Below, piece by piece: positions 44,459 through 54,555 of a DNA stretch of 64,000 bases (position 1 is its first letter; each line of letters opens with the position of its first letter). Below the pieces are notes generated by a model, which was not told the DNA's origin, ran no database searches, and was given only the letters and a program-made list of their open reading frames with translations. The position numbers and the translations under genes are program-made. Origin of the DNA: Alkalibacterium iburiense (GTDB lineage: Bacteria; Bacillota; Bacilli; Lactobacillales; Carnobacteriaceae_A); the NCBI RefSeq assembly GCF_039521845.1, contig NZ_BAAACW010000164.1, positions 1 to 64,000 of the forward strand. Direction: 5' to 3'.

Positions 44459-45144
44459 CCGTTATATACCTCCCTCATAACATCGACTACGGACTTGCCT
44501 TCTGTTTCTCGCATGTGTTCAGCATTGAATTCCTTATAGACCACTCCATTATCGAGCAGGACGACTTTGTCTATTAAGTGCTCAATGTCATGAATTTCAT
44601 GAGTAGTAATGAGTACGCCACGGTTTTCAACTAAATCGCTGCTGAAGACATCAGTTATTTGTTCGCGAGTAAAGATATCAATACCAGAGAAGGGCTCATC
44701 CATTAAAATATATTCGACATCAAGAGCCAGCCCCATGAGTAAATTCACTTTTGCCTGGTTCCCTTTGGATAATTCCGAAATTTTATCTTGCGGATTCAAG
44801 CGAAAGAAACGAACAATGTCTTTTGCGCGCTTAGCATTCCATACATCATAATAGTCACTCATAAAATCCATGGCTTCCTGCACAGTCATATGGGGCAGCA
44901 TGATGGCTGCGTCTGGTATAAAAGTGATTTTGTTGTAGGACTTATGAGTCAGCTGTTCACCATCTATTAAGATGTTACCCTTTTTTATAGGGGTTAATTT
45001 CATAATAGCATTGAGTATGGTCGTCTTACCGACACCGTTGACCCCGACTAAGCAAGTAATTTCTCCCTTTTCAGCTGTGAAGGAAACGCCATTCAATACT
45101 TTTTTTCTACCGAAACTTTTGTATATATCTTTGACTTCAATCAT
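44455..45144 (-). CDS. ABC transporter ATP-binding protein (YtrB-like)
   Basis: A 229-residue ATPase: Walker A GVNGVGKTT, signature SELSKGNQAKVNLLMGLA, Walker B YILMDEPFSGIDI and switch TTHEIHD. It directly follows the GntR-family regulator gene (no spacer) and overlaps the permease. The set GntR-ATPase-permease is the ytr pattern. Length and motifs are normal for this type. Confidence 0.88.
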   Translation of the reverse strand: MIEVKDIYKSFGRKKVLNGVSFTAEKGEITCLVGVNGVGKTTILNAIMKLTPIKKGNILIDGEQLTHKSYNKITFIPDAAIMLPHMTVQEAMDFMSDYYDVWNAKRAKDIVRFFRLNPQDKISELSKGNQAKVNLLMGLALDVEYILMDEPFSGIDIFTREQITDVFSSDLVENRGVLITTHEIHDIEHLIDKVVLLDNGVVYKEFNAEHMRETEGKSVVDVMREVYNG

Positions 45145-45522
45145 TTACTTATCCTTCTTTCTTGTGGAAATTTCCTCTTCTATTAAAGCAAGCAAATCAT
45201 CTAACGATATATCAACGGGATCAATAGCGGAAACAAATTGACTAATCGCTTGGTTCAACCATTCTTTCTTGAGTTGTCGTAGGACATTCGGGTCTTCGGT
45301 TATTTTGCTGGGCTTATTCGGTTCTGTATAAAGCAATTGTTGTTCCTCCATTTCACTGAATGCCCGTTGAACGGTATTCGGATTTATTTTCAACTGATTT
45401 GCGAGTTGTCTGCGGGACGGCATTTCTTCACCAGGTTTTAACTCACCCGATACAATGAGACGCTTGAAGTAATGCATCACTTGCAAATAAATAGGGTCTC
45501 TTTTATTGAAGGTAACATTCAA
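45145..45522 (-). CDS. GntR-family regulator, YtrA subfamily
   Basis: A 125-residue regulator: a winged helix-turn-helix GntR domain (residues about 1-70: FNKRDPIYLQVMHYFKRLIV, PGEEMPSRRQLANQLKINP and NTVQRAFSEMEEQ) with a short C-terminal dimerisation part. YtrA-type proteins have no large effector domain and repress their own operon. The start is TTG 45522, nine bases after AAAGGA; the frame is open for another ten codons upstream without a ribosome-binding site. First gene of the operon. Confidence 0.88.
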   Translation of the reverse strand: MNVTFNKRDPIYLQVMHYFKRLIVSGELKPGEEMPSRRQLANQLKINPNTVQRAFSEMEEQQLLYTEPNKPSKITEDPNVLRQLKKEWLNQAISQFVSAIDPVDISLDDLLALIEEEISTRKKDK

Positions 45523-45554
45523 AAGAGTCAGTCCTTTCTGTTTAAGGTACAATC

Positions 45555-45574
45555 TGTATTAAGTTATTAGTACA
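45555..45574. promoter_or_regulatory. Operator-like dyad upstream of the ytr-type operon
   Basis: TGTATTAAGTTATTAGTACA is a near-perfect palindrome, 33 bp before the regulator's start, and a second dyad GTGTA...TACAC lies at 45618-45639. Both resemble the GTGTA-type half-sites bound by YtrA-type regulators, as I recall them. Confidence 0.55.
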
Positions 45575-45639
45575 CTATGAGCAAAAAACTGTATGAATCA
45601 CATAATACATCTGTCAGGTGTATTATATACATGGTACAC

Positions 45640-46030
45640 TTTGGAAGTCAACTCTTTATTTCAATCTTTTGTTAAGTGAGTCATTCAAGCGTATGAACGT
45701 GCGGGTAAATTTCAACCATTTATACCTATAAAAAGAAGAGTATTTAGAAAAACTTGGTATTAGAATTCAACTCTATCACATTAAAGAAAATAAAAATGAA
45801 GTGTGCACCTTGATTAATGAATCCAAGCCTTTATGCACTTTCTTTATTCTACTTCGTCAATTAATAAATTGACAGTCTGGTCGTATAAAAGCAGTTTATA
45901 AGACCTCGTCCTAAGTAAAGACCTTTCTCTGGTCGAATAAAGTTAGAAACAATATAAGTTCGACACTTTGTTCATTCACTATCCTATTAAATTAGAGGAC
46001 ATCGTCAGTGTAACCCCTGATGGCACCTTT
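45640..46030. other. Gene-free stretch, with a palindrome shared with the nagZ leader
   Basis: No convincing gene. A dyad GGTCGTATAA...TTATAAGACC lies at 45881-45907; 13 bases of it (GGTCGTATAAAAG) are an exact reverse complement of 11674-11686. A short open frame near 45730-45870 reads EYLEKLGIRIQLYHIKENKN but has no start or match that I recognise. Confidence 0.35.
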
Positions 46031-46032
46031 AT

Positions 46033-46077
46033 AAAAAAGCTCTCTTTAAGCTGTTAGGTAACAGTCTAAAGAGAGCA
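46033..46077 (-). terminator. Terminator of the first MATE gene
   Basis: AAGCTCTCTTTA with TAAAGAGAGC, T-rich on the minus strand. Confidence 0.8.
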
Positions 46078-46085
46078 TGTATTAT

Positions 46086-47462
46086 TTATCTAAAAGTATT
46101 AGCTAATTTAGTGTAAATTTTTCCATGTTTCTGACCAGTCGTTAACTGACGTTTCAAGCTGTAGTAAGAGCCGAGGAGAGGAATCAGTGCGGCAACCCAA
46201 GCAAGTGGATTAGCCAAACCGACACCGACGAACCCCATTGAATGGGACAGTAATAGAACGGCACCGACTCGAGCGACTAATTCAAACAGACCAGCAAGGG
46301 TAGGGGCTGTACTTTTGCCCAAACCTTGTAAAGTATAGCGGTGTACGATAAGTGTAGCCAAGAATACATATAAAGATGAGTTTGTCATAAAGTATAGACG
46401 GGACATTTCTAAGATTTCAGGATTTTCTGCACCGACAAATAACATGGCAAGTTGACGACCAAATACAACAAGGATAAGACCTACAACCGTACTGTAAAGG
46501 AGAGAGACTTTCAATATTTTGCTGACGCCTTCCCAAACGCGATCCAATTTACCTGCACCGTAGTTTTGAGCTGTATACGTGGCCATAGTGACCCCCACAG
46601 CCATTAATGGCTTAGTGGCTAGAGAATCGATTTTTTGAGCTGCCGTTGTAGCTGCTACTGCTTCAGGACCTAATGTATTTAAAGTCATTGAAACAGCAAT
46701 CATACCGATAGCGATAATGGAGGTTTGGAAGCCCATCGGGAAAGCAATGCTAGCATGTTCTTTAATTTGCTTCCATCCAGCACTCCAGTCTTCCTTATAG
46801 ATGCGGAACATGGGAACATTTCGTTTAATATAGATTAACCCGATAATAGCTGAGACGAACTGAGCGATAACTGTGGCTAAAGAAGCCCCCGCTACTCCCA
46901 TATTAAAGACAAGGATAAACACTAAATCCAGTACGACGTTTAAAACAGATGCAATAGCTAAGAAAACAAGCGGTGCGCGGGTGTTACCAATGGCTCTTAG
47001 TAAGTTCGAGATTAAGTTAAATAGAACTACGGCTGACATACCTAAGAAGGAGATTCTTAAATAACGAAACGCATAATCGAATAACTCCACGGGTGTGTTC
47101 ATAAATTCTAAAATAGGGCGAGTAAAAGTGACGGCTAAAACGGATAAGACAATACTAGCGATTCCAGCGATAATGACACTGGCAGCTAAATTTTCACGAA
47201 TGCCTTTTTCATCTTTTTTACCAAAGCGCTGCGCAGTGATCACAGACAAGCCAGATGTTAATCCAATAGCTAAACCTAATACGAGAACATTAATGCTGTT
47301 TGTGGACCCAACTGCTGCAAAAGCTTCGACTCCGATAGTCTGACTGATAATGTACGTGTCTGCCATTTGATATAATTGCTGTAATAAGTTTCCTAATACT
47401 AAAGGAAGGGTAAATAATACGATTAATTTTAAAGGGCTGCCTTTGGTCATATCTTTATTCAT
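46086..47462 (-). CDS. MATE-family efflux transporter (first of a tandem pair)
   Basis: A 458-residue multidrug/sodium antiporter-like protein with twelve membrane segments. It starts MNKDMTKGSPLKLIVLFTLP, followed by LGNLLQQLYQMADT and VITAQRFGKKDEKG, all typical of DinF/NorM-like MATE proteins. The internal start at 47462 was chosen because AGGAGG lies 9-10 bases upstream; the frame continues 21 codons further 5' without one. It is about half identical by eye to the next gene, 210 bp away, which points to a duplication. Substrate unknown. Confidence 0.88.
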   Translation of the reverse strand: MNKDMTKGSPLKLIVLFTLPLVLGNLLQQLYQMADTYIISQTIGVEAFAAVGSTNSINVLVLGLAIGLTSGLSVITAQRFGKKDEKGIRENLAASVIIAGIASIVLSVLAVTFTRPILEFMNTPVELFDYAFRYLRISFLGMSAVVLFNLISNLLRAIGNTRAPLVFLAIASVLNVVLDLVFILVFNMGVAGASLATVIAQFVSAIIGLIYIKRNVPMFRIYKEDWSAGWKQIKEHASIAFPMGFQTSIIAIGMIAVSMTLNTLGPEAVAATTAAQKIDSLATKPLMAVGVTMATYTAQNYGAGKLDRVWEGVSKILKVSLLYSTVVGLILVVFGRQLAMLFVGAENPEILEMSRLYFMTNSSLYVFLATLIVHRYTLQGLGKSTAPTLAGLFELVARVGAVLLLSHSMGFVGVGLANPLAWVAALIPLLGSYYSLKRQLTTGQKHGKIYTKLANTFR

Positions 47463-47641
47463 GTCAATTTCCTCCTGTTGATTTTCAAAAATAGCTTTTA
47501 AATTGTTGTTTTCATTGGTTTTCATTGTTGAGCCTTTGAACTAGTATAGGCTCATTCTGAAATAATGCAACCCTTAAATCTATAAAAATATGACAGTGTT
47601 GTGAACTTTAGAAATGGTGTCGTTTACATAGTGAAACAAAT

Positions 47642-47668
47642 AAAAAAGAGCGCGAAATGCGCTCTTTC
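47642..47668 (-). terminator. Terminator of the second MATE gene
   Basis: AAAGAGCGC with GCGCTCTTT, T-run on the minus strand. Confidence 0.85.
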
Positions 47669-47672
47669 TGTC

Positions 47673-49070
47673 TTATTTTCCTCTAAGTGTTGAAGCTTTT
47701 AGTCGAGGAACGACTTCCTCTTCATTCGTCACTTCTAATCGACCAGATAGGTCACGTTTCGTTGCACGATAGGTCCAGACAAGTGGAATAACTGCCGCTA
47801 TCCAAGCCAGTGGGTTAGAGACAACCGCTCCTAAAAATCCGAAATGGGCTGAAAGGAATACAGCTCCTAATATACGTGCAAGTAATTCTCCAATTCCAGC
47901 TACGGTTGGCGCTAAACTGTTTCCAAGACCTTGGAGGGTAAAACGAATAATAAACAATACAGATAAGACAGCATATAAAGAAGAGTTCGTTAAAAAGTAC
48001 TGTTGAATCATCTGCATCACATCAGGTGACGCATTGGTACCGACAAACAGAGTGGTAAACTGTCTTCCCCATAAGATAAAGACAAGGCCAATAATAATAC
48101 TGTATGTGACACTCATCTTGAGAGCCTGATTGACTCCAAACCATATACGGTTAAATTTACGCGCTCCATAGTTTTGCGCGGCATAAGTAGACATCGCCAC
48201 ACCGAAAGAGTGTAAGGGCATCATCGCAAAGGATTCAATCTTTTGGGAGGCTGTATAAGCAGCAATAGCGTCTGCGCCTAGACGATTGAGCGTAATGGTA
48301 ATGGCGATGGATCCAATGGCTATAATAGAAGATTGAAACCCGTAAGGAAGACCGATACGCAGATGTTCTTTAAATTCCTCTGTATTTAACGCCCAGTCTT
48401 CTTTATAGATGCGTATAAAAGGAACTTTCTTCCATATATAGAGAAGACATAAGACACTGGAAGTGATTTGCGACGTAATCGTTGCTAATCCAGCACCAGC
48501 TATTCCCATATCAAAAAGGAGAATAAAGACATAATCTAAAACAATATTTAGAATAGACGTCACGATCAAAAAGTATAGAGGCGTTTTACTGTCCCCTAAA
48601 GCACGTAGAATGTTGGCTAAGTAATTAAAAAGAACAACGGCCCCGAGTCCTTTGAATAAAATATTGATATAGTCATAGGCGTACTGATAGGTTTCTTCAG
48701 GCGTCTGCATCAGTGTTAAAATTTCATGAGTAAAGGTAGTCGTTAGAAAGGTTAAAGCAACAGCAATAATGACGCTGATAATTAATCCTGTAGCTAAACT
48801 CTTTCTAAGCGCTTTTTCATCATTTCTACCAAACCGCTGGGCCGTAACCACTGCTAAACCAGCTGTTACCCCAATGGCTAGTCCAAGAATGAGCATTTGA
48901 AGACTAAGGGTGGAACCGATAGCTGAAAAAGCCGTCACTCCAATCGTCTGACTGACAATAAAAGCGTCTGCCATATTATAAAATTGCTGGAATATATTTC
49001 CAATTAATAAAGGAATAGTAAAAGCAAGAATCAATTTAGTTGGGCTTCCGTGTGTCATATCTTTTTTCAT
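47673..49070 (-). CDS. MATE-family efflux transporter (second of a tandem pair)
   Basis: A 465-residue paralogue of the preceding MATE protein, also with twelve segments. Begins MKKDMTHGSPTKLILAFTIP; shares IGNIFQQFYNMADAFIVSQT and VVTAQRFGRNDEKA with its neighbour. It has a longer charged C-terminal tail (LSGRLEVTNEEEVVPRLKAS). GAGGATACTT precedes the ATG. Each copy has its own terminator and likely its own promoter, so they may be regulated separately. Confidence 0.88.
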   Translation of the reverse strand: MKKDMTHGSPTKLILAFTIPLLIGNIFQQFYNMADAFIVSQTIGVTAFSAIGSTLSLQMLILGLAIGVTAGLAVVTAQRFGRNDEKALRKSLATGLIISVIIAVALTFLTTTFTHEILTLMQTPEETYQYAYDYINILFKGLGAVVLFNYLANILRALGDSKTPLYFLIVTSILNIVLDYVFILLFDMGIAGAGLATITSQITSSVLCLLYIWKKVPFIRIYKEDWALNTEEFKEHLRIGLPYGFQSSIIAIGSIAITITLNRLGADAIAAYTASQKIESFAMMPLHSFGVAMSTYAAQNYGARKFNRIWFGVNQALKMSVTYSIIIGLVFILWGRQFTTLFVGTNASPDVMQMIQQYFLTNSSLYAVLSVLFIIRFTLQGLGNSLAPTVAGIGELLARILGAVFLSAHFGFLGAVVSNPLAWIAAVIPLVWTYRATKRDLSGRLEVTNEEEVVPRLKASTLRGK

Positions 49071-49319
49071 AAGTATCCTCCTGGAATCAGCTCTACATTC
49101 AATAGAGTATAGATGTATGCATCGTTAAGTATTTAAAATAATCGTATAGAACGAATAAATGAGTATGATACCAGACTATTATAGACCTCTATTTAGAAAA
49201 CACAAGGGAATTTACACTCATTTTACAATTAATTCTCTTGACATTTTTTTTGAGTCTAGTAACGTATCTAAAGAAGAAACTAAACGGAAAAGAAAGACAG
49301 AGAAAAAGAATAGGTGGCT

Positions 49320-50669
49320 ATGATGAAAGATTTTATAACAGAGACCATTAAAGAAGAGAGTATCCACTCTCTAAAAAGATTAATAGCTATTCCATCAATT
49401 AATACAACTCAAAATAACGAATTGGCTTTTCCTCCCTTTGGAAAAGAAATTGACAAAGCCTTAAAAGAGACCCTACAGATATGTGATAAATTAGGAATGG
49501 ATACCTTTTATGATCCAGAAGGATACTATGGTTTTGCCGAGTATGGCCAAGGAAGTGAAACCGTAGGGGTTTTGTGTCATTTAGACGTTGTACCAGAAGG
49601 TGACCGTGACAAATGGCAGTCCGACCCATTTGAATTAACCGAACGCAAAGGGGTTTTATACGGTCGAGGCGTGCAGGATGATAAAGGTCCCACTATAGCT
49701 GCCTTATACGCCCTAAAGTCAGTCATGGATGCAGGTGAAACATTTAATAGAAAAATCCGATTCATATTCGGAACAGATGAAGAAACGTTATGGCGTTGTA
49801 TGCGTATGTATAAAAAACACGAAACCCTCCCTAATTTTGGTTTTGTTCCGGATGGCAGCTTTCCTTTGACTTATGCAGAAAAAGGCTTGCTACAGGTAAG
49901 AATGACTGGCCCTGGTGCAGCTAAAATGCGTGTAAAATGTGGCCAGTCACCCAATGTTGTTCCTGATTATGCAGAATATACGTCTGGAAACATCAAGGAA
50001 CTGACTGCTGTCTTTCAGAATATGCGCATCCCTTATAAGGTTGAGGGAGAAAAAATTATAGTCCATGGAAAAACAGCTCATTCCAGTGTGGCTCATGAAG
50101 GAAAAAATGCGATTGCTATTTTAGCTAAAGGACTCGTGAGTGTTCAACCTCACCCAGTCATATCGTTAATAGCTGAAAAAATAGGACTCGAGACAAACGG
50201 AGAGTCGTTATTCGGAAAAGTAATAAAAGACAGATCAGGCGAGTTGACATTAAATGTCGGGAAATTAGAAATCACCGATACCTCATCTGAACTTGTATTA
50301 GATATACGCATCCCTGTTTCCTATGATAAAGAAGAGATAGAAGAAAAATTGAAAACGGTGGGTGCGCTGTATGGTATGGATTATCAAATCATAGACTATC
50401 TTCCATCCCATCATATACCTGTAGAAAGTGACCTTGTTCAAACTCTATGGTCTATCTATAGAGAGAAAACAGGGGATACAACCGTACCGAACACATCTGG
50501 TGGTGTATCTTTTGCTCGAGCCATGCCTCATTTTGTCGCATTCGGGGCACGTTTTCCAGAAGTGAGAAGCACTGCCCATCAAGAAAATGAATGTATGACT
50601 GTAGATAATTTTTACAAAGCTCTATCTATATACGCAGAAACTATTTACCAGCTATGCTGTACAGCATAG
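49320..50669 (+). CDS. M20 dipeptidase, PepV/Sapep type
   Basis: A 449-residue cytoplasmic zinc dipeptidase. Motifs: CHLDVVPEGD (metal His and Asp), YGRGVQDDKGP (bridging Asp), FGTDEETLWRCM (catalytic Glu, metal Glu) and SFARAMPHFVAFGA, where the Sapep/PepV active site sits. These enzymes release N-terminal amino acids from dipeptides. Two ATGs follow a GTG at 49314; ATG 49320 or 49323 is likely the start, although AGGTGG is a weak site. It precedes racD by 30 bp, so the two may be co-expressed. Confidence 0.88.
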   Translation: MMKDFITETIKEESIHSLKRLIAIPSINTTQNNELAFPPFGKEIDKALKETLQICDKLGMDTFYDPEGYYGFAEYGQGSETVGVLCHLDVVPEGDRDKWQSDPFELTERKGVLYGRGVQDDKGPTIAALYALKSVMDAGETFNRKIRFIFGTDEETLWRCMRMYKKHETLPNFGFVPDGSFPLTYAEKGLLQVRMTGPGAAKMRVKCGQSPNVVPDYAEYTSGNIKELTAVFQNMRIPYKVEGEKIIVHGKTAHSSVAHEGKNAIAILAKGLVSVQPHPVISLIAEKIGLETNGESLFGKVIKDRSGELTLNVGKLEITDTSSELVLDIRIPVSYDKEEIEEKLKTVGALYGMDYQIIDYLPSHHIPVESDLVQTLWSIYREKTGDTTVPNTSGGVSFARAMPHFVAFGARFPEVRSTAHQENECMTVDNFYKALSIYAETIYQLCCTA

Positions 50670-50699
50670 ACAGATTATAAATTAAGCGGAGGGATTCAT

Positions 50700-51404
50700 A
50701 TGGAAGATGAAAAAGTTATCGGTATTCTTGGAGGAATGGGGCCAGAAGCAACGGCTAGTCTTTACATGAAACTAATCAAAGCTACTCCTGTCTCCAAAGA
50801 TCAAGATCACCATCGCGTGCTTATTGATAGTAACCCAAAGATACCAGACCGCACCCAAGCGATACTTTACGGAGGTCCTTCCCCCTTAGAGGAAATGATC
50901 AAGACAGCTAACCGTTTGGAAAAAGCAGGAGCTACCGTTATAGTCATGCCCTGTATCACAGCCCATTATTTTTATGAAGACTTGAGTCAAGCTGTCTCTA
51001 TTCCTATCTATCATGTTCTTAAAGGCCTTAATGATTATATTAAAGACACCTATCCCCACGAGAAGAAGATAGGCGTTTTATCTACAACAGCTACACAGGA
51101 AATGCAGCTTTTCCAAAAAGCACTAAAAGGAGTAGAGATCCTTCATCCAAATAAAAGTATCCAAGAAAACAAAGTCATGGAAGCTATATATGGAGAAGAA
51201 GGAATCAAGCGGGGCGGAGAAGTCAGCGGCACCAAACAACTGTTAAAAGAAGCAGCAAATTATCTAATCAAAGAAAAGCAATGTGAACTGATTATAGGGG
51301 GCTGTACAGAAATTGAACTGGCCTTAAAGTCTGAAGATATATCTGTTCCATTCATTGACCCTATGAAAGTCGCTGCTGAAGTATTAGTAAAAGAAACGAA
51401 CTGA
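50700..51404 (+). CDS. racD: Aspartate/glutamate racemase family, RacD-like
   Basis: A 234-residue PLP-independent racemase. It begins GILGGMGPEATASLYMKLIK and has the two catalytic Cys residues in VMPCITAHYF and IIGGCTEIELAL, the paired-thiol mechanism of the family. It probably interconverts L- and D-aspartate, which many lactic acid bacteria need for the cell-wall cross-bridge, though glutamate or another amino acid is possible. AGCGGAGGG precedes the ATG. Terminator at 51399-51440. Confidence 0.85.
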   Translation: MEDEKVIGILGGMGPEATASLYMKLIKATPVSKDQDHHRVLIDSNPKIPDRTQAILYGGPSPLEEMIKTANRLEKAGATVIVMPCITAHYFYEDLSQAVSIPIYHVLKGLNDYIKDTYPHEKKIGVLSTTATQEMQLFQKALKGVEILHPNKSIQENKVMEAIYGEEGIKRGGEVSGTKQLLKEAANYLIKEKQCELIIGGCTEIELALKSEDISVPFIDPMKVAAEVLVKETN

Positions 51405-51440
51405 GCTAAGAAGACTGAGTGTCTCTAGCTCAGTTTTTTT
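51399..51440 (+). terminator. Terminator after racD
   Basis: AACTGAGCTA with TAGCTCAGTT and T-run. Confidence 0.85.
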
Positions 51441-51519
51441 ATTATAGTGTCCACTCATAGAAATAGTTTAATCGAGTGGATACAATAGAAACTTTTATTA
51501 TTTTTCTTTAACTGGGCCC

Positions 51520-51576
51520 TTGACTTCAATCGTTTACGAGTGTAAACTATAAATAACCGATACGATTACATTCGTA
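51520..51576 (+). promoter_or_regulatory. copYAZ promoter with two CopY boxes
   Basis: TTGACT (51520-51525), 17-bp spacer and TAAACT (51543-51548). Box 1 TACGAGTGTA (51535-51544) overlaps the -10; box 2 TACATTCGTA (51567-51576) lies near the likely start. Each differs by one base from the cop box TACAnnTGTA, and box 1 read on the other strand is TACACTCGTA, so both fit TACAnnCGTA. Centre spacing 32 bp. Confidence 0.8.
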
Positions 51577-51594
51577 AACAAAGGAGGTTAGCAC

Positions 51595-52035
51595 ATGAAG
51601 GAAAACCAGATTTCACCAGCAGAATGGGAAATTATGCGAGTCGTTTGGACGACTCACCCTATAACCAGTACAGAAATATATAATATATTACAGGAGAAAA
51701 CAAATTGGAAACTTCCTACAACAAAGACCTTAATTGGACGCTTAGTTAAAAAAGGCATGCTGACAACTCAAACAAAAGGGCGGAAGTATGAGTACTCACC
51801 AGCTGTTACAGAAAAACAGAGCATAAAAGAAACGACGGATGCCTTACTTGAGCAAGTGTGCTCGACTAAAGTAGGTCAAACCATTGAAGTGATGTTAGAA
51901 AACAGTGTGTTAAGTCAAGATGATCTAGCATCATTAGAACAATTAATAGAAGAAAAGAAAAAAACGGCCCCGGAAGTGGTTGCTTGTAATTGTACACCGG
52001 GCCAATGTGACTGCAGACATGAAGGAGGAAAATAA
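51595..52035 (+). CDS. copY: CopY/TcrY copper-responsive repressor
   Basis: A 146-residue BlaI/MecI/CopY-family repressor. An N-terminal winged helix (TSTEIYNILQEKTNWKLPTT, then KTLIGRLVKKGML) and a C-terminal metal site CNCTPGQCDC, the CxCx4CxC motif that holds Zn(II) in the repressing state and is displaced by Cu(I). AAAGGAGG precedes the ATG. It stands just before copA, with two cop boxes upstream, so it represses its own operon until copper rises. Confidence 0.93.
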   Translation: MKENQISPAEWEIMRVVWTTHPITSTEIYNILQEKTNWKLPTTKTLIGRLVKKGMLTTQTKGRKYEYSPAVTEKQSIKETTDALLEQVCSTKVGQTIEVMLENSVLSQDDLASLEQLIEEKKKTAPEVVACNCTPGQCDCRHEGGK

Positions 52036-54494
52036 GTGAATACAAAATCATATGCAATCGAAGGCATGACCTGTGCGGCCTGTGCATCCAATGTGGAGAG
52101 AACAGCCAAAAAAGTATCTGGAGTCGTTGAAGCCTCCGTCAATTTGGCCGCAGACAAATTAAATCTGAAGATTGATGAAACACAATTTGATGCGGATAGT
52201 CTAGCCCAAGAAATTGATGCCAGCGGGTATACGGTTGTTATGCCTCAATTAGTGACGCGTTCATTTGATGTGGAAGGAATGACCTGTGCTTCCTGTTCAG
52301 CGACAGTGGAAAAGACGGCTGGGAAAATGGACGGGATGGAGAAGGCCTCAGTTAACTTAGCAACAGAAAAACTGACGGTCACTTATAATCCTTTGACCTT
52401 ATCTGTCCGAGATATTGCCGATGCTGTTTCTAAAGCAGGGTATCAGGCCCACCTTGAGCAGGAAGAACAAAGGGAGACGTCTACAGTAGAAGAAACAGAA
52501 AAAGAGTCAAAAGAAGAGGTTTTAAGAAAGCGAACGATTTTATCTGCTATCTTTACACTTCCTTTAATGTATGTATCCATGGGTCCGATGATAAGCTTAC
52601 CCATGCCTGCTTTATTTGACCATATGGAAAGCCCGGCCTTATTCTCTTTATTACAGTTAGCTTTAACGATTCCGATTGTGTGGTCAGGCAAATCCTATTT
52701 TGAACAAGGCTTCAAAACTTTGTTTAAAGGACACCCTAACATGAACTCACTCATATCATTAGGTGTTTCTGCGGCTTTCCTTTATAGTTTAGTCGCCACA
52801 TTTGGGATTGTATTCCAGGGGGCAGACTTAGCTATGATGTTATACTACGAAACAGCTGGAGTCATTTTGGCTTTTCATACACTCGGAAAATATTTAGAAG
52901 AACGTTCAAAAGGAAGAATGTCAGAAGCCATACAGAAATTGATGGATTTAGCCCCGAAAACGGCTCGAGTGGTGCATGATGGGGTGGAAGAAGAAGTGGC
53001 TATCGAAGAAGTCGCGCCAGGAGATATTATAAGAGTCCGGCCTGGAGAAAAAATGCCTGTTGATGGTACAATTATAAGTGGACGGACGGCCGTAGACGAA
53101 TCGATGCTGACTGGAGAGAGTATGCCGGTTGAAAAGATGAAGGGCGATGCCGTCATAGGAGCAAGCATGAACAAAAACGGTTCAATTGATTACCGTGCTA
53201 CAAAAGTAGGAAAAGATACGACTCTTTCGCAAATTATTCAGTTAGTAGAAGAAGCACAAGGATCGAAAGCACCTATTGCTAAACTGGCAGATATCATTAC
53301 AGGTTATTTCGTTCCCATTGTCATTGCTTTAGCTGTTATTTCAGGACTAGTCTGGTTGATTATCGGAGAAGGGTTCATCTTCTCATTGACTATTCTTATT
53401 TCTGTTTTAGTTATCGCCTGTCCGTGTGCGTTAGGACTAGCCACACCAACCGCTATCATGGTAGGAACAGGCAAAGGGGCTGAACACGGTGTTTTAATTA
53501 AAAGTGGAGAAGCTTTAGAAACCATTCATAATGTAGATACTGTTGTCTTTGATAAGACAGGTACCTTAACGGAAGGGAAACCAGTAGTCACAGATATTGT
53601 ACTAAGCGAAACAGCCCAATTTGACGAAACATCTATCTTATATCTGGCGGCAACTGCCGAAAAAGGAAGCGAGCATCCTTTAGGAGAAGCAATCGTTAAA
53701 GAGGCAGAAGACCGTTCACTCACTTTAGGAGAAGCCGCTCACTTTGAAGCCATTCCTGGCCAAGGATTGAAAGCGGAAGTGGATCAGAACGTCATCTTCT
53801 TTGGGAATAAGAAACTGATGACCGAACAAGCGATTGAGATTACCCACTTAGAAGAAGAAGCCAATCGTTTAGCGGATGAAGGAAAGACCCCGATGTATTT
53901 ATCCATTGATGGAGTGGGCCAAGGTTTAATTGCAGTGGCAGACACACTCAAAGAAAACAGTGTGGAAACCATTCGAGCCTTACAAGAGCGGGGAATTGAA
54001 GTAGCCATGATTACAGGAGACAACACACGAACAGCTCATGCTGTAGCTAAACTGGCTGGCATTGACCGCGTTTTAAGTGATGTTTTACCTGAAGATAAAG
54101 CCAATGAAGTGAAAAAGCTTCAGAGTGAAGGCATGAAAGTGGCCATGGTTGGAGACGGCATTAATGATGCGCCTGCCTTGGCTCAAGCAGACATTGGAAT
54201 AGCCATTGGCTCGGGCACGGATGTCGCCGTAGAATCCGCAGATGTTGTTTTGATGCGTGATGATGTGAAAGAAGTGCTGACGGCCATAGAGTTAAGTGAA
54301 GACACACTGAAAAACATTAAGCAAAATCTATTCTGGGCTTTTGCCTATAATATTGTAGGGATTCCGATAGCGATGGGGCTGTTATATTTACTAGGAGGAC
54401 CTTTATTGAGTCCTGTGTTCGCAGCTGTTGCTATGAGCTTCAGTTCAGTGTCTGTTTTGCTGAATGCATTGAGGTTGAAAAAGTTCAAACCAAC
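52036..54494 (+). CDS. copA: Copper-transporting P1B-type ATPase, 3' end in a sequence gap
   Basis: Copper-exporting ATPase, about 820 residues visible. It has two N-terminal heavy-metal domains with MTCAAC (about 11-16) and MTCASC (about 82-87), the CPC metal-transport motif ACPCALGLATP (near 462-464), the phosphorylation motif DKTGTLTEG (Asp near 506), SEHPLGEAI with the conserved HP, and GDGINDAPALAQAD. GTG start at 52036 directly after the copY stop, with GGAGGAAAA before it. The last readable residues are LRLKKFKPT, the usual ending of CopA, so its stop codon is probably just inside the N-run at 54495. Confidence 0.95.
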
Positions 54495-54553
54495 NNNNNN
54501 NNNNNNNNNNNNNNNNNNNNNNNNNNNNNNNNNNNNNNNNNNNNNNNNNNNNN
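54495..54553. other. Sequence gap (59 N)
   Basis: An unresolved stretch that hides the end of copA and the start of copZ. Its true length is unknown. A frame that continues through the Ns would merge the two genes artificially. Confidence 0.95.
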
Positions 54554-54555
54554 AT

